Assembly (NCBI RefSeq): GCF_037975245.1
Contig: NC_092579.1
Location: 6,201,001 to 6,265,000, forward strand
DNA length: 64,000 nt
Origin: Apostichopus japonicus
Taxonomy: Eukaryota > Echinodermata > Holothuroidea > Aspidochirotida > Stichopodidae
Direction of reading: 5' to 3'
Position 1 is the stretch's first letter. Each line of letters opens with the position of its first letter. A program made the translations under genes and the position numbers. Of this stretch, positions 55,601 to 62,095 are shown one piece after another. A model generated the notes under the pieces. That model ran no database searches. It was given only the letters and a program-made list of their open reading frames with translations, and was not told where the DNA came from.

Positions 55601-57728
55601 ATCAGCTAGTGACCAGAAGTGATCACAACCTTCTGCTAGTGATTATTGCTGTTTAAGCTAGTGTTCAGGCTATCAACTAGTGTTCACTCTATCGCCTAGT
55701 GATAGTCGCCTCTCAGAAGTGATTACGACTTGCTGCCAGTGATTATTGACGTTAAGCTAGTGTTCACTCTATCGACTAGACACTAGCTTAGGAGCCTTAA
55801 GCTAGTGTAGTCTAGTGATCTCTGCCTGTTAGTATTGATCACTGTATGCTTAAAGTGACAACTGCTGCTGTTATTAGCCCCCAGCTTCACATAAAACTAC
55901 TGTTCTTTCTAACTACTAGTGGTTGTTACCCTCAGCTAGTGACGATTTTCTCTATAAAGTGATCACTACCATGTGCCACTTGCCAGCTTGTGAGCTGTAC
56001 CACGGTCTGGTAGTGGTCATTGCTTTAAGGTTGTGATCCATTCATCAGCCAGTTGTCACACATTCAGCTAGTGATCACCACCTGTTTCTAGTCACCACTG
56101 TCTAATTGTATCTCCTGTATTAAACACTGTATGAGTAGGTTAACAGTACTATGTATTAGCCACAAGTGCTTCCAGTTAAGTTTTTAGCTATTGTAGAGCT
56201 ATTTTGCTTACTACCTATAACTAGTTCTGGCTATCTTTAGTTAGTGGTTTTTAGCTATTGTAGAGCTATTTTGCTTACTACCTATAACTAGTTCTGGCTA
56301 TCTTTAGTTAGTGGTTTTTAGCTATTGTAGAGCTATTTTGCTTACTACCTATAACTAGTTCTGGCTATCTTTAGTTAGTGGTTTTTAGCTATTGTAGAGC
56401 TATTTTGCTTACTACCTATAACTAGTTCTGGCTATCTTTAGTTAGTGGTTTCTACCTATAGCTAGTTTTGGCTACCCATAACCAGTTCTCACTGTCTAAA
56501 GCTAGTGATAATTGATTGTTATAAGAGATTGCTACTGTAGTTTGCAATTGCTGTGTATAGTCAGTAGTCACTGCTGACATTTTTCCTTGCTTGCATTACT
56601 CTATGACTGTCGTTTTTAGTAAATTCACTCAGTTTGTTTAACCACAGTGTGTGTGTGTGTCATTATAATATTTGTTCTGATATATGCAAGTATCAACCTA
56701 TCATTGTATTTCACTCGTCCTAACCTTAGAAGTGCAACCCTTCCTCCGCTAGTTCCTTCTAATAAAATGTTTGTTTCTCCCTCTCCATTTCCAGACTTAA
56801 AGGTAAAGCCGGCACCATGCCCCGTAGAAGCTCTAAGAAAGGCCAAGCACCATTGCCGCCCGGCCCCCCGGGCAGTGCAGGCAACTCCCCTACCCCATCC
56901 CCAACCAACTCACTAACAAGACAGAGCAACCTAGAACCTAGCCCGTTAGCCGCTTCTTCCCCTTCCCCATCCTCCCTGGTGACTTCGGAGGCGAGCAGAG
57001 AGGAGATCCCGGAGGAGGACATCGAGGAAGAGACCACCGAGGCAGTCTTGGGTCAAGACGAAGTGGACAGCAGCGCCGTTGCCGACGACGACAACGAGGA
57101 TTCTAACAACGGCGGGCAGACTCTTGATAAAGCGTCCAACGATAGCCTGGACAAGATACTAACCGCCTCCGAAGACGGCTATGACTCTGGAAACGTAAAC
57201 GAAGAGGAAACAGCAGAGGAGGTGAAGGAGGCGAAGCGCAGTACTCCACCCGTGAAAGAGAAACCGCAACGTCCACACCTACCCAAGAAGGGCGATGGTC
57301 CGCCCATGCCCGCATCCAGACCGGCCAGGCCTGAAAGACCTGCCGAGGCTCCCTCTCCGCTCAAGGTACCCGAGAAACCGGATAGGCCCGACAAGCCCGG
57401 GAGACCCTATCGACCACCCGTCAAGATCGAGAGGTCGAAACACCCCGAGAGAAGTTCGATCGAAAGGAAAGAAGGGAACAAACCAGAGGTGAAAGAGAAG
57501 GTCTCCAAGCCTCACAAGCCACCGCCGTTACCAAAGAATCCACCCACTAAACGAGATGACCCCGCTAATAAGAACGGCGCTCCGGTCACGGATGCGCCGG
57601 GCTCTTCGCCGTTATCACCGCCCCCTTCATCAAACCCAAAGAGCCCTGCATTTCAAAGACCTCGGATGACCCCGCCTCCTCCACCCCCTCCAATGAAGGA
57701 AGACACAAACGAGAGTACAAATCTATGA
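22583..57728 (+). CDS. ARHGAP17: RICH/nadrin-type BAR-RhoGAP gene (ARHGAP17/ARHGAP44 orthologue), exons 2 to last, introns included
   Basis: Fifteen GT-AG exons join in one continuous frame to give 811 residues after the missing first exon, compared with about 880 for human RICH1 and 818 for RICH2. Numbering from the first complete visible codon, residues 1 to about 225 form the BAR domain, which binds curved membrane. Residues about 235-425 form the RhoGAP domain, which speeds GTP hydrolysis by Rac/Cdc42-type GTPases. The rest is proline-rich with SH3-binding motifs. The arginine finger (GLFRIAGSA, Arg271, codon 36328-36330), the LKQYLRELPEPLL segment and the SNLALVIGPN motif are present, so the GAP should be active. 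The long form ends in -ESTNL, a class I PDZ ligand like the -ESTAL of vertebrate RICH. Vertebrate relatives act at tight junctions, in endocytosis and at dendritic spines. A short last exon at 51654 gives an alternative end. Introns range from 460 bp to 11 kb. Invertebrates may have one gene for the three vertebrate paralogues, so the symbol is approximate. Confidence 0.93.
22701..22800 (-). repeat. DIRS terminal-repeat remnant in intron 2
   Basis: GACTTACCTGTCTCC, CAACCTTAACAC, GTGTCTAGGATGAACTGGTAA and GCGCCCTCTTGGCTGGACCC follow the reverse complement of the DIRS right end (about 2940-3040) in order and spacing. It begins 78 bp after the exon 2 donor. No DIRS coding region is nearby. Confidence 0.65.
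23190..23480. repeat. AGTAAATAAAG simple repeat
   Basis: Short units AGTAAATAAAG and AAATAAAG alternate with two near-copies of a CTGCAACATTTTCAACATATTCTGTATATCTC block. Ordinary low-complexity DNA in intron 2; the antisense ORF here is an artefact. Confidence 0.85.
26245..26346 (+). CDS. ARHGAP17: RhoGAP gene, coding exon 3: BAR domain
   Basis: TTTTTCAG precedes and GTAAGT follows a 102-nt exon of 34 whole codons (residues 14-47). CEKRVESIRQACYTTNKK and the EKRQ end align with IERRLDTVRSICHHSHKR and AERRHKK of human RICH1. Both neighbouring introns are phase 0. Confidence 0.95.
27571..27926 (-). mobile_element. TTAA-flanked MITE, copy 5, in intron 3
   Basis: Reverse-orientation copy bounded by TTAA at 27571-27574 and 27923-27926. 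It is antisense to the host gene and well away from both splice sites. Confidence 0.8.
28140..28265 (-). repeat. Repeat with a degenerate hammerhead-like core (Penelope-like element debris?)
   Basis: On the minus strand the segment 28217-28256 reads CTGAAGCAG, then a short paired region, then GAAACGTCAGG. A CTGA...GAAAC arrangement around a stem is the core of hammerhead ribozymes, which Penelope-like retroelements carry. The core here departs from CUGANGA (GC in place of GA), so activity is unlikely. The flank at 28141-28200 has a second copy at about 58610-58670 without the core. Confidence 0.4.
29041..29090 (-). repeat. Possible short DIRS terminal-repeat remnant in intron 3
   Basis: CACTTACCTGTCTCCTC and the following TTAGCACAC resemble the conserved part of the DIRS end, but the downstream blocks seen in the other two remnants are not clear. 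Confidence 0.3.
29529..29605 (+). CDS. ARHGAP17: RhoGAP gene, coding exon 4: BAR domain
   Basis: CCCCAG precedes and GTAAGT follows. The exon encodes KKLPYYILSQNMAECSQLF and EDDAIF plus two bases of a glycine codon (residues 48-72), matching KKLPLTALAQNMQEASTQL and EDSLLG of human RICH1. Confidence 0.95.
29837..29871. repeat. Perfect 16-bp hairpin in intron 4
   Basis: 29837-29852 and 29856-29871 are perfect complements separated by AAA. It lies in the shortest intron (460 bp) of the gene. Confidence 0.9.
30066..30177 (+). CDS. ARHGAP17: RhoGAP gene, coding exon 5: BAR domain
   Basis: The 112-nt exon completes the split glycine and encodes TMLAKGAEACSQISLELTSH and the following EMGLENLIIIPFTNLLE (residues 74-110), matching KMLETCGDAENQLALELSQH and the next helix of RICH1. 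Acceptor TTACAG, donor GTGAGA. Confidence 0.95.
30178..31290. other. Intron 5, no recognised element
   Basis: Only G-rich low-complexity stretches (about 30958-31022 and 31141-31167) stand out. Confidence 0.6.
31291..31367 (+). CDS. ARHGAP17: RhoGAP gene, coding exon 6: BAR domain
   Basis: NEFPRIEKMKRKLNKLTLDL followed by DSWKA and two bases of a lysine codon (residues 111-135), matching VEIPNIQKQRKQLARLVLDW of RICH1. Acceptor TTTTTTCAG, donor GTAAGT. Confidence 0.95.
31891..33272. mobile_element. Non-autonomous hAT element in intron 6
   Basis: The 1382-bp element begins TAGTGTTGC and ends GCAACACTA, followed inward on each side by arrays of CCGATA / ATATCGG words. It is flanked by the 8-bp duplication GTCATGAT at 31883-31890 and 33273-33280. 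Eight-base duplications and TAGTGTTGC-type ends identify hAT. No transposase ORF remains. Its interior (about 32185-32690) is shared, with indels, with the Harbinger-like element at 8079-10489. Confidence 0.9.
33876..33990 (+). CDS. ARHGAP17: RhoGAP gene, coding exon 7: BAR domain
   Basis: Completes the lysine codon and encodes HQAALKAFSNQNTTEHMNRV then EAAKEEMDDASIKMEQCK (residues 137-174). IDTLKEEMDEAGNKVEQCK of RICH1 is the clear match. Acceptor CTTAAAG is weak but the frame and homology fix it; donor GTGAGA. Confidence 0.95.
34258..34327. repeat. GGGAAGGGGGAGGATATA short tandem repeat
   Basis: Three consecutive purine-rich units in intron 7; the rest of the intron shows nothing recognisable. 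Confidence 0.8.
34847..34915 (+). CDS. ARHGAP17: RhoGAP gene, coding exon 8: BAR domain
   Basis: 69 nt, 23 whole codons: DQLANEMMYIVSKEADYARS then LID (residues 175-197), matching DQLAADMYNFMAKEGEYGKF of RICH1. Acceptor GCATAG, donor GTAAGT. Confidence 0.95.
35206..35340 (-). repeat. tRNA-headed SINE, minus strand, intron 8
   Basis: On the minus strand TGGTCTAATGGTTAAGGTC (A-box arm) is followed by GCAGGTTCAAAGATCTGGCC (B-box arm), then a tail matching the element at 38165-38325 (ACCTTGAGCGAGGTACTTTA against CCCTGAACAAGGTATTTGAT). Short and diverged. Confidence 0.6.
35695..36055 (-). mobile_element. TTAA-flanked MITE, copy 6, ending 53 bp before exon 9
   Basis: TTAA at 35695-35698 and 36052-36055 bounds a reverse copy of the family. 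The flanks carry a 20/21-bp near-exact direct repeat (TTAATAAC, an extra C on the right, then ATCAAGCTTTAA), longer than the TTAA alone. The element lies directly upstream of the exon 9 acceptor, within the region where a branch point would be expected. Confidence 0.8.
36109..36366 (+). CDS. ARHGAP17: RhoGAP gene, coding exon 9: end of BAR, start of RhoGAP with arginine finger
   Basis: The largest internal exon, 86 whole codons (residues 198-283). It starts within the last BAR helix (AQAQYHRNALARLEVLVPKM), continues through KPVFGTPLEEHLE, the start of the RhoGAP domain, and carries EEGLFRIAGSAGKVKVLR. Arg271 in GLFR is the catalytic arginine finger (codon 36328-36330). RICH1 has KPAFGTPLEEHL and EEGLFRIGAGASKLKKLK at the same places. 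Acceptor CGTACGTAG is preceded by a modest pyrimidine tract; donor GTTAGT. Confidence 0.96.
36367..37535. other. Intron 9, no recognised element
   Basis: No repeat or ORF of note was seen on either strand. Confidence 0.6.
37536..37602 (+). CDS. ARHGAP17: RhoGAP gene, coding exon 10: RhoGAP domain
   Basis: Encodes AALNASVELPIHDFLGHEHA then VA and one base of glycine (residues 284-305), matching AALDCSTSHLDEFYSDPHAVAG of RICH1. Acceptor TTCGTCAG, donor GTACGA. Confidence 0.94.
37643..38045. repeat. Two-unit tandem duplication of about 200 bp with a hairpin in each unit, intron 10
   Basis: Unit 1 starts near 37643 and unit 2 near 37847. Both carry CACCACGTCCTCG, GAATTCTATTGT, GGGGTATTGTTA and GGGTACGTGGATT in the same order. 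Each has a hairpin: ACCGAGGAC with GTCCTCGGT in unit 1, CTGAGGACTT with AAGTCCTCAG in unit 2. Confidence 0.8.
38165..38325 (+). repeat. tRNA-headed SINE, plus strand, intron 10
   Basis: GGTTAAATGGTTAAGGCAAT (A-box arm) and GCAGGTTCAAGTCCTGGCC (B-box arm) form a tRNA-like head, followed by a tail with CCCTGAACAAGGTATTTGATA and CCATTGCCTCTCTCC that it shares with the minus-strand element at 35206-35340. Confidence 0.65.
38765..38846 (+). CDS. ARHGAP17: RhoGAP gene, coding exon 11: RhoGAP core
   Basis: Completes the split glycine and encodes ALKQYLRELPEPLLTFPLYE then DLHNAQ and two bases (residues 307-332). The YLRELPEPL block, including the conserved lysine before it, is a RhoGAP hallmark and matches LKSYLRELPEPLMTFNLYE of RICH1. 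Acceptor CTCAACAG, donor GTATGC. Confidence 0.96.
38932..39163 (+). repeat. SINE with tRNA-Gly-like head, intron 11, copy 1
   Basis: 38932-38997 can be read as a short tRNA cloverleaf: GGAGTG pairs with CACTCC, the D arm is TTAGCTCAGTGGTTAACGCC, CCTTCCAATC sits at the anticodon loop (TCC, glycine-like) and CCGGTTCGAGTCACTCC is the T arm. The body runs through AAGCCAATGAGG to AGGAGGATCT and an A-rich end. Intact A and B boxes suggest it could be transcribed by RNA polymerase III. Confidence 0.8.
39164..39366 (+). repeat. Same SINE family, copy 2, lacking the 5' end
   Basis: Starts at GTGCCTTCCAATCATAAGG inside the tRNA-like head and runs to AGGAGGATCTAAAAAAAATA. It follows copy 1 directly and is over 95% alike by eye, so the pair probably arose by tandem duplication. 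Confidence 0.8.
40370..40450 (+). CDS. ARHGAP17: RhoGAP gene, coding exon 12: RhoGAP domain
   Basis: Completes a glycine codon and encodes IKNNTKKLEALLEIVHQLPQ then ANKDNF and two bases (residues 334-359), matching KKLQDLWRTCQKLPPQNFVNF of RICH1. Acceptor TGTCCACAG, donor GTGAGT. Confidence 0.95.
40997..41310 (-). mobile_element. 5'-truncated non-LTR retrotransposon (CR1/L2-like LINE), intron 12
   Basis: On the minus strand, codons from 41296 to 41081 encode a typical end of a LINE reverse transcriptase ORF: RTLCSSNKLYLTVPKPRLKT, then YRSFEYSGSYLWNKLPDHIR and STFKSLLKTHLF. The 3' end follows with TGTAAAGCGCCTTGAGCAGT, GGCGCTATATAAG and a short ATT repeat, as in CR1/L2-type LINEs of marine animals. 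The family assignment is from the motif pattern only. Confidence 0.75.
41693..41916 (-). repeat. Same tRNA-Gly-like SINE family, copy 3, minus strand, intron 12
   Basis: Reverse complement of the element at 38932-39163, from the AGGAGGATCT-like tail end (41693) to the ACCACTGAGCGA A-box end. The B box appears as CTCGAACCGGGG on the + strand. More diverged than copies 1 and 2. Confidence 0.8.
42021..42137 (+). CDS. ARHGAP17: RhoGAP gene, coding exon 13: RhoGAP core
   Basis: Completes a glutamate codon and encodes FLVRFLHKVSLKSDKNKMGA, then SNLALVIGPNVMWSPEDQ and two bases (residues 361-398). KMTPSNIAIVLGPNLLW of RICH1 matches. The conserved asparagines of SNLALVIGPN, which shape the GAP/GTPase interface, are kept. 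Acceptor GATTGCAG, donor GTGAGT. Confidence 0.96.
42138..44421. other. Intron 13
   Basis: No exon or gene was recognised. It holds the long perfect hairpin at 43504-43559, a G-run and C-rich block at 43709-43736 that may be a MITE end, and one member (43897-43953) of a repeat shared with intron 14. Confidence 0.6.
43504..43559. repeat. Perfect 26-bp inverted repeat with a 4-nt loop
   Basis: 43504-43529 and 43534-43559 are perfect complements separated by TGAG. No mismatch or bulge exists. It lies in intron 13, far from splice sites. Confidence 0.92.
44422..44501 (+). CDS. ARHGAP17: RhoGAP gene, coding exon 14: end of RhoGAP domain
   Basis: Completes a glycine codon and encodes VSAANMGVASSILESFIANA then TYFFPE and one base (residues 400-425), matching the AATSVHVVAVIEPIIQHADW and FFPE stretch of RICH1 that closes the GAP domain. 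Acceptor TTCTTGTAG, donor GTAAGT. Confidence 0.94.
45023..45080. repeat. ~55-bp repeat shared by introns 13 and 14
   Basis: AGAGAGTTTTGACATAATTG through CTCTTTCTCCATCTACAT is repeated almost exactly at 43897-43953, and a weaker match extends upstream. Probably a fragment of a dispersed repeat. Confidence 0.7.
45554..45779 (+). CDS. ARHGAP17: RhoGAP gene, coding exon 15: start of proline-rich tail
   Basis: 226 nt. It completes a lysine codon and encodes SPTIEYINQPFQSLQNGD, then VVPPTSPLQLTPSLAPLTPP and PQRQPPQAAG (residues 427-500), ending with two bases (AG). These two bases fit either of two downstream exons, so this is the branch point between the short and long C-termini. Acceptor TTCGACAG, donor GTAACA. 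Confidence 0.92.
45780..47880. other. Start of the 11-kb intron 15, no recognised element
   Basis: G- and T-rich stretches (46265-46360, 46500-46560) and ordinary DNA. The ORF at 46552-47025 on the + strand has no recognisable similarity or splice support. Confidence 0.55.
47885..48011. repeat. ATCTATATATAC-type microsatellite
   Basis: Alternating AT-rich 12- to 14-bp units; the Tyr/Ile-rich antisense ORFs here are an artefact. Confidence 0.9.
48012..50920. other. Intron 15, no recognised gene
   Basis: Nothing with coding support was seen. A block near 50065-50160 (ACATTCTAAAG, TGCTAATAAATA) resembles repeats at about 62105-62170 and 62910-62980. Confidence 0.5.
50923..51212. repeat. 142-bp tandem duplication beginning with a T-run
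   Basis: Two adjacent copies of about 142 bp, each starting with 16-18 Ts followed by TAATTTGTAACAATTAATG and ending ATGTTTCATAGTAC. Only a handful of differences are seen, so the duplication is recent. Confidence 0.9.
51654..51750 (+). CDS. ARHGAP17: RhoGAP gene, alternative short last exon
   Basis: Acceptor CTGCCTTTTTCAG precedes. The first base completes an AGC serine codon from exon 15, then NTRRRPPLRPPTTPPSRPAH and PPPPKPANSSS are read to a TAA at 51748-51750 (31 residues). The phase fits exon 15 exactly, and the peptide is proline- and arginine-rich like the tail of RICH proteins, with RRPPLRPP-type SH3 ligands. No donor lies before the stop. AATAAA occurs at 51992-51997 and again at 52066-52071, so a short transcript could end here. 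This isoform would be 532 visible residues and would lack the acidic region and the PDZ ligand. It rests on sequence only. Confidence 0.75.
51992..52071 (+). promoter_or_regulatory. Polyadenylation signals for the short isoform
   Basis: Two AATAAA hexamers at 51992-51997 and 52066-52071 lie 240-320 bases after the alternative stop codon. Such hexamers are common in AT-rich DNA, so support is modest. Confidence 0.45.
52638..53288. mobile_element. hAT-type element in intron 15
   Basis: Inverted ends CAAGGGCGGCGGAA and TTCCGCCGCCCTTG are flanked by the 8-bp duplication CCTAGTGG at 52630-52637 and 53289-53296. Length is 651 bp with no transposase. Inside, about 52720-52911 is a reverse-orientation relative of the MITE at 17620-17910 (including TGGCTACGCCCCTG at its end), so two elements appear to be nested or composite. 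C- and G-runs follow the left terminus. Confidence 0.88.
53557..54477. repeat. 19-bp minisatellite, roughly 45-50 copies
   Basis: Units of GTGTTAGTACGATGACAGT vary at the middle (ACGATG, ACAATG, ACCATG, ATGATG) and at TTAG/ATAG. The Tyr/His/Thr-rich antisense ORF is an artefact. A more degenerate continuation reaches about 54800. Confidence 0.95.
55500..56160. repeat. Degenerate CTAGTGATCACT-rich region
   Basis: Words such as CTAGTGATC, AGTGATCACTGCC and CAGCTAGTGA recur irregularly, with a longer direct repeat (GTGTAGTCTAGTGATCTCTGCCTGTT at about 55540 and 55804). It looks like a decayed tandem array. Confidence 0.6.
56186..56453. repeat. 67-bp tandem repeat, four units
   Basis: Four units start at 56186, 56253, 56320 and 56387 (AGCTATTGTAGAGCTATTTT) with essentially no differences. 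It lies 340 bp before the last exon. Confidence 0.95.
56795..57728 (+). CDS. ARHGAP17: RhoGAP gene, long last exon: proline-rich tail with PDZ ligand
   Basis: Acceptor CATTTCCAG precedes. The first base completes an arginine codon from exon 15, then LKGKAGTMPRRSSKKG and 294 more residues follow to the TGA at 57726-57728. Regions in order: LPPGPPG, a Ser/Pro linker, an acidic block (EEDIEEETTE, about 57010-57110), then a Lys/Pro/Arg-rich block with many PxxP and PxxR SH3 motifs (KPPPLPKNPP; RPERPAE; PDRPDKPGRP), PPPPPPP near the end, and the C-terminus -NESTNL. The last residues fit a class I PDZ ligand (T-x-L) as in vertebrate RICH (-ESTAL). GC content is much higher than in the surrounding DNA, as expected for coding sequence. 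The tail is less conserved than the domains, but phase, composition and C-terminus support the join. Confidence 0.9.
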
Positions 57729-58616
57729 TTAATGCCAAAAAAAGTGAATGAAAAATGTATCTAAAATACTATGAGCTAACGTCTCCCCCATAACATACAA
57801 GTGTGTTGGTCAAAATCAGTGCTCTTCACAAGAGGTTCAGTTTTCTCTACGAACTGGAGATGGGATAGATTTTAGAGAGGAAAAAAGGCTCTTTCTTGGT
57901 AATATACCATGATAAGAGCAGTTTTGGACCATATTTTTCTCCACTTGGATAGTTAGTTATATTGGCCAGATTGGGGTGTATGTTTTTAATGCTTGTTTTG
58001 TTACTTCTTGAAGTGATAAAAATTCCAAAATACTTCACAGCATTAGGGACATACTTGCTTTCGGATTTGGTCAGTATATGAAAAACTTTAACAACATGTT
58101 GAACAATGGGGCTGACCTTAGTTCTTTTGTAGTTTGATTTGCAAGGGCATTTAGCATCTTTCTTAAAAAAATTAAACATGCTGATCTATGAATTTGCTAG
58201 ATCAACTCTAGCAACCTAAGAAAAATTTACGACCTGTATCTATTCCGGAATAGTGCATATAGGTTGCAAATACTTGGAGGATTTGCCCTGATGTTAATAA
58301 TGCTACCATTTCTTTCTAACAAGATAACATGATCGTAAATTGGGATATGTTAAAGAGAGAAAGATAAGAAGTCAAATTAATACTCTTCCAGGGGCCTGCA
58401 GCATTTGCCTCAGTAAAGTTTTAAGGCCAGATAAAAGTCCTTTGCACAATATTAAGTTTGCTAGTTTGATGCATTTGCCATGTGTGTCGATACCTCCAAG
58501 AAAAAGTAAGTGTATTGTTGACCGGGTTAAAAGTTCCATTTTTGACAGGTATGTGTTGAAACATCTATGGTCGCTTTCAAAACAGTTATGTCAAGCAATT
58601 TGAACTTTAAAATAAA
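57729..58616 (+). other. Probable 3' UTR of the long isoform
   Basis: The stretch after the stop has no gene. An AATAAA at 58611-58616 is the first convincing polyadenylation hexamer; others follow at about 60876, 61268 and 61729, so the UTR may be longer. The UTR end overlaps the short repeat also seen at 28141-28200. Confidence 0.45.
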
Positions 58617-61600
58617 ACATAACTGTTAGCAAACTGCTTATCTACTAAAGAGCCTGTGTAAGAGAATGTGTATAAGTAATTTGAACTTTGGTGTCAAATA
58701 CAATGTAAGTGAACCTAGGGTTGTAATATATTAGTAACACAATACTGCAGGCCTCTGCTATGAAAGCAGAGAAAAGCAATTTATAATTGATTTTGGAGAG
58801 TGTAAAACTTTTTAAGTACTACAACCTCATTCAGACAAGTTGTTAATTGTTATGAGTTGGAAAAGTTTTCCTTTTTTTTTTTCTCCAAACAAGTTGTTAA
58901 TCGAAGCTTTTCTGGGGGCTTCAGACCCAAACGAGACATGGGGTTTTAATTACGACAAGTTATTCACAATGTTACATTTGTAAATAGAAATGATTTCATA
59001 TTATACACTGTGTTATACAGGTTACAAATCATCATGTTGCTGGTCGATAGATGTCTGGAGTAATTGTAACGAGAATTTTCATTCTGGAATGGGAGCTGGG
59101 AGAAGGGGGAGAGGAGGGCATGGGGTTGATTGGGGGGGGGGGGTTATTTGAGATAATATCATAGCAATAATCATAGTAGCAAATGATTTAACTCCCAATG
59201 TATTAATCATTGTTGCAATTAAATGTCAGTTTACAGTCTTTTAATACATTTACAATTTCTCTTCAGAACTCTAGCAGCCCTAAGATTTGATATTCAAAGA
59301 AAAGGAAACTTTGTATGTGCATGTGACTAGATGTCTGTCTGTCTTTCTGTCTGTCTGAAGTACCCAGGAAAAGTAATCTTACATGTTCTGAGAAAAAGAA
59401 AACAATATTGAGAGCCGTGTTTTAGAGCTTGTCCCCCCCCCCCTCCCTCCATCACTAATTATTTATTAAGTAAATTACCTGTAAAATTGATTGTCTTCCC
59501 ACCCTTAGTTTTAGGCTTTACCCGTACGATGTGTCGGCATGAAATCTCCACAAAATGAAAAATTAAAATGATTCGTTCGAGTCAGTATCGTCTCAGGAGG
59601 AATTTTCACGATTCGTAAAACTTGGCTAAAATATATTTTCCCTCTCGTATCTGTTACGTTATTCGATTTGAATGATGGTTTTTACTTTGTTTTTCTTTCT
59701 TTTTTTTTATCTCACTATCTGTCTCTTTTTCCTTGACAATTTGGTGTTTTCATTACTCTCATAAGATATGGATTGACTAATAAAGTTATCGGAATATAGT
59801 CTACAATTATATAAGAAACTTAACAACTCTTAACAATTTGTAGAAAGAATTTTTTTTTTTTTTCTCTCCTGATTTTGTACTTAACAGATTTCACATTCAA
59901 TAGACATATATGCAATACATTTTCTTTTCACAATTGTACTTTTGAAATTAAGCTATTTTTGGTCGTTTGACTTAAAAAGAAAAATCAAATATTCCAGCTA
60001 ATTCTTGTACGAGTTGTATACCGATGAAGTTTCTAGAGAAGTCACATGATCTTGGTCTTGTCATATGAAGTTGAGTGTATCTTTCATTTTTGCTATTAAC
60101 TTTTTTATTTTTTATTTCTGATTTATTAAGTTGTGATTATATTCTCCTCCTATACCTAGTTTTTTTTTGCCCTCCATTCATCCTATTCACAACCATATAA
60201 ACAACAGAGGTCGTGTAAAGTTGAATCGTATATTAATATAGGCACAAAATATAAGTCCTTATACCCTAAATCCTCAAACAAGGTACGTTGTATATAGCAA
60301 CTTAGTGTGCGGAAGACTTTTTATGGATGTTTTCTCGAATATTTGCACTGCGATTTTCTGTAATAATTCTTGTATCTGTGAATGCCCGTGTCACGGGCTC
60401 CCTCTTTCGAACTACTTGTATCTGCTTTCGTTCTCCAGATGGGTTATTATTTGAAACAGCATTGGGGTCAGTGCCTGTGGCGCTGAGGTTTTCTCCTTCC
60501 ATCCCAGAAATATGCACATGGGTTGGGTGGGGGGGGGGGTGGTGGGGAAGATGGTATTTGGCGTAGTCAACCGAGATCCAAGTTTTTCAAAATTAGATCG
60601 TGTATCCGTGCCAATGCAATAGGTAGAAATTTCTCTAATGGTGTAAGCACTGCATCCAAACTTTTTCTTAAGTTGATTTAAAAAAAACAAAGAAATTATT
60701 TGTAGTTGTTTTACATTCTTTAAAGTGTCAAAGGATATCATATGTTTATAGATGGAGCACAGTGGCAATTGGAAATGGATGACTACTTCACTGGTTTACT
60801 TATGTACATAACTCTTTCTTGATCGTTTAACCTTTATTGTGTTTGTAAACATTGTCTAAGCATCGTAGCTCCAAATAAATATTATGTGGAATTTGTAAAG
60901 AAAGCACAGAGGGGTTAAAAATTGTCTCAGTAAAGTGTATATGATCTTCTTTTCATTTCAATATTGTTTCTTTTTTGTGTCATTTTTATCATGTTTTTGA
61001 GCAAATTTATTTAGTAGTAATGTTACTATATATACGATGAAAAGATATAGCATCCAGTACATGAAATATATCCAGCAACAGCAATGTTCTGTTTTTGGAA
61101 ATATTTTTCCGTTTTACTCCATTTTTTCAAATTTGTGTTTTGTGTTTCACCAGAATATGGTTTAATAGAATATCTCGACTTTTTGATCAGACAGAAATTA
61201 ACTGAACCCTGGACGTTCCTTTTAAATTTGCCTGTAATACTAACAAACGTGAATGAATTTCCCCTTTAATAAAAGGTAAATTCATCAGGAGATTTGAGAA
61301 AATTGCACGGGATGCAGCTAGACTTGTATTTTGGGGGAGGTATGTCTTTCTGGGGACAGAGGGGGGGGGCAGGAAAACCTACTTCCTGAAAAGTAAGTTT
61401 TTAAAAAAATGTTGGGAGGGAATGCAGACAAATGTCTTTTTTTTGGGTGGGGGATTTGTAGAACACCCCAGGGCTATGCTATTAGGGGTGCCCCTAGTGT
61501 TTGACTATTGTAAATCTTTTTTTGAGTTATAATTGATTGACTTTGTCAAAATGATGTTCAGATACAGAAAGTTACCTAAAGTAGTAGTCATATGACTAAG

Positions 61601-62095
61601 TCTACATATTTTTGTAAACTTTTGTACATAACTGGATATCCCTCAATCATTTATTGTAACTAATAGGATTATGCATGCATCATGACCTTTACTCTGTTGT
61701 CCTAGTATGTGAGATATTATTTATAACCAATAAAACTGGATAGTCTAAGGGTAAATTAATATTTGACGGATGAAATAGGACCCATGTTCCCCTGCTTCCT
61801 AACCAACAATTCAATGAATGTCCCTTGACATTTCATAGCATATCAGTTTAATTTATGTAGGCCATTTGTCTTCATTAACATGGAATTAAACGAACCATTA
61901 AAACGTGAAGGATGAGCTAAATCGAGGTCATCTTCATGGGATAAACAATACAGAGATGCTGCTTTAATTATTGGAGCAACCCAGACATCATTGAATAATA
62001 AAGTGTAAATATTTATGGCGATGGTCTCTCAATACAGACTTACTTGAACAACGTAGCAAAATGTAGGGTCCTCCCCCAGATAAAAAAAAATAATT
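58617..62095. other. Downstream DNA without recognised gene
   Basis: AT-rich with T-, G- and C-runs (59128-59143, 59434-59444, 60529-60545). No ORF has recognisable similarity or splice support. Confidence 0.5.

Noticed and set aside
56759-57515. Long minus-strand and alternative-frame ORFs across the last exon
   Set aside because: They are shadows of the GC-rich proline-coding exon.
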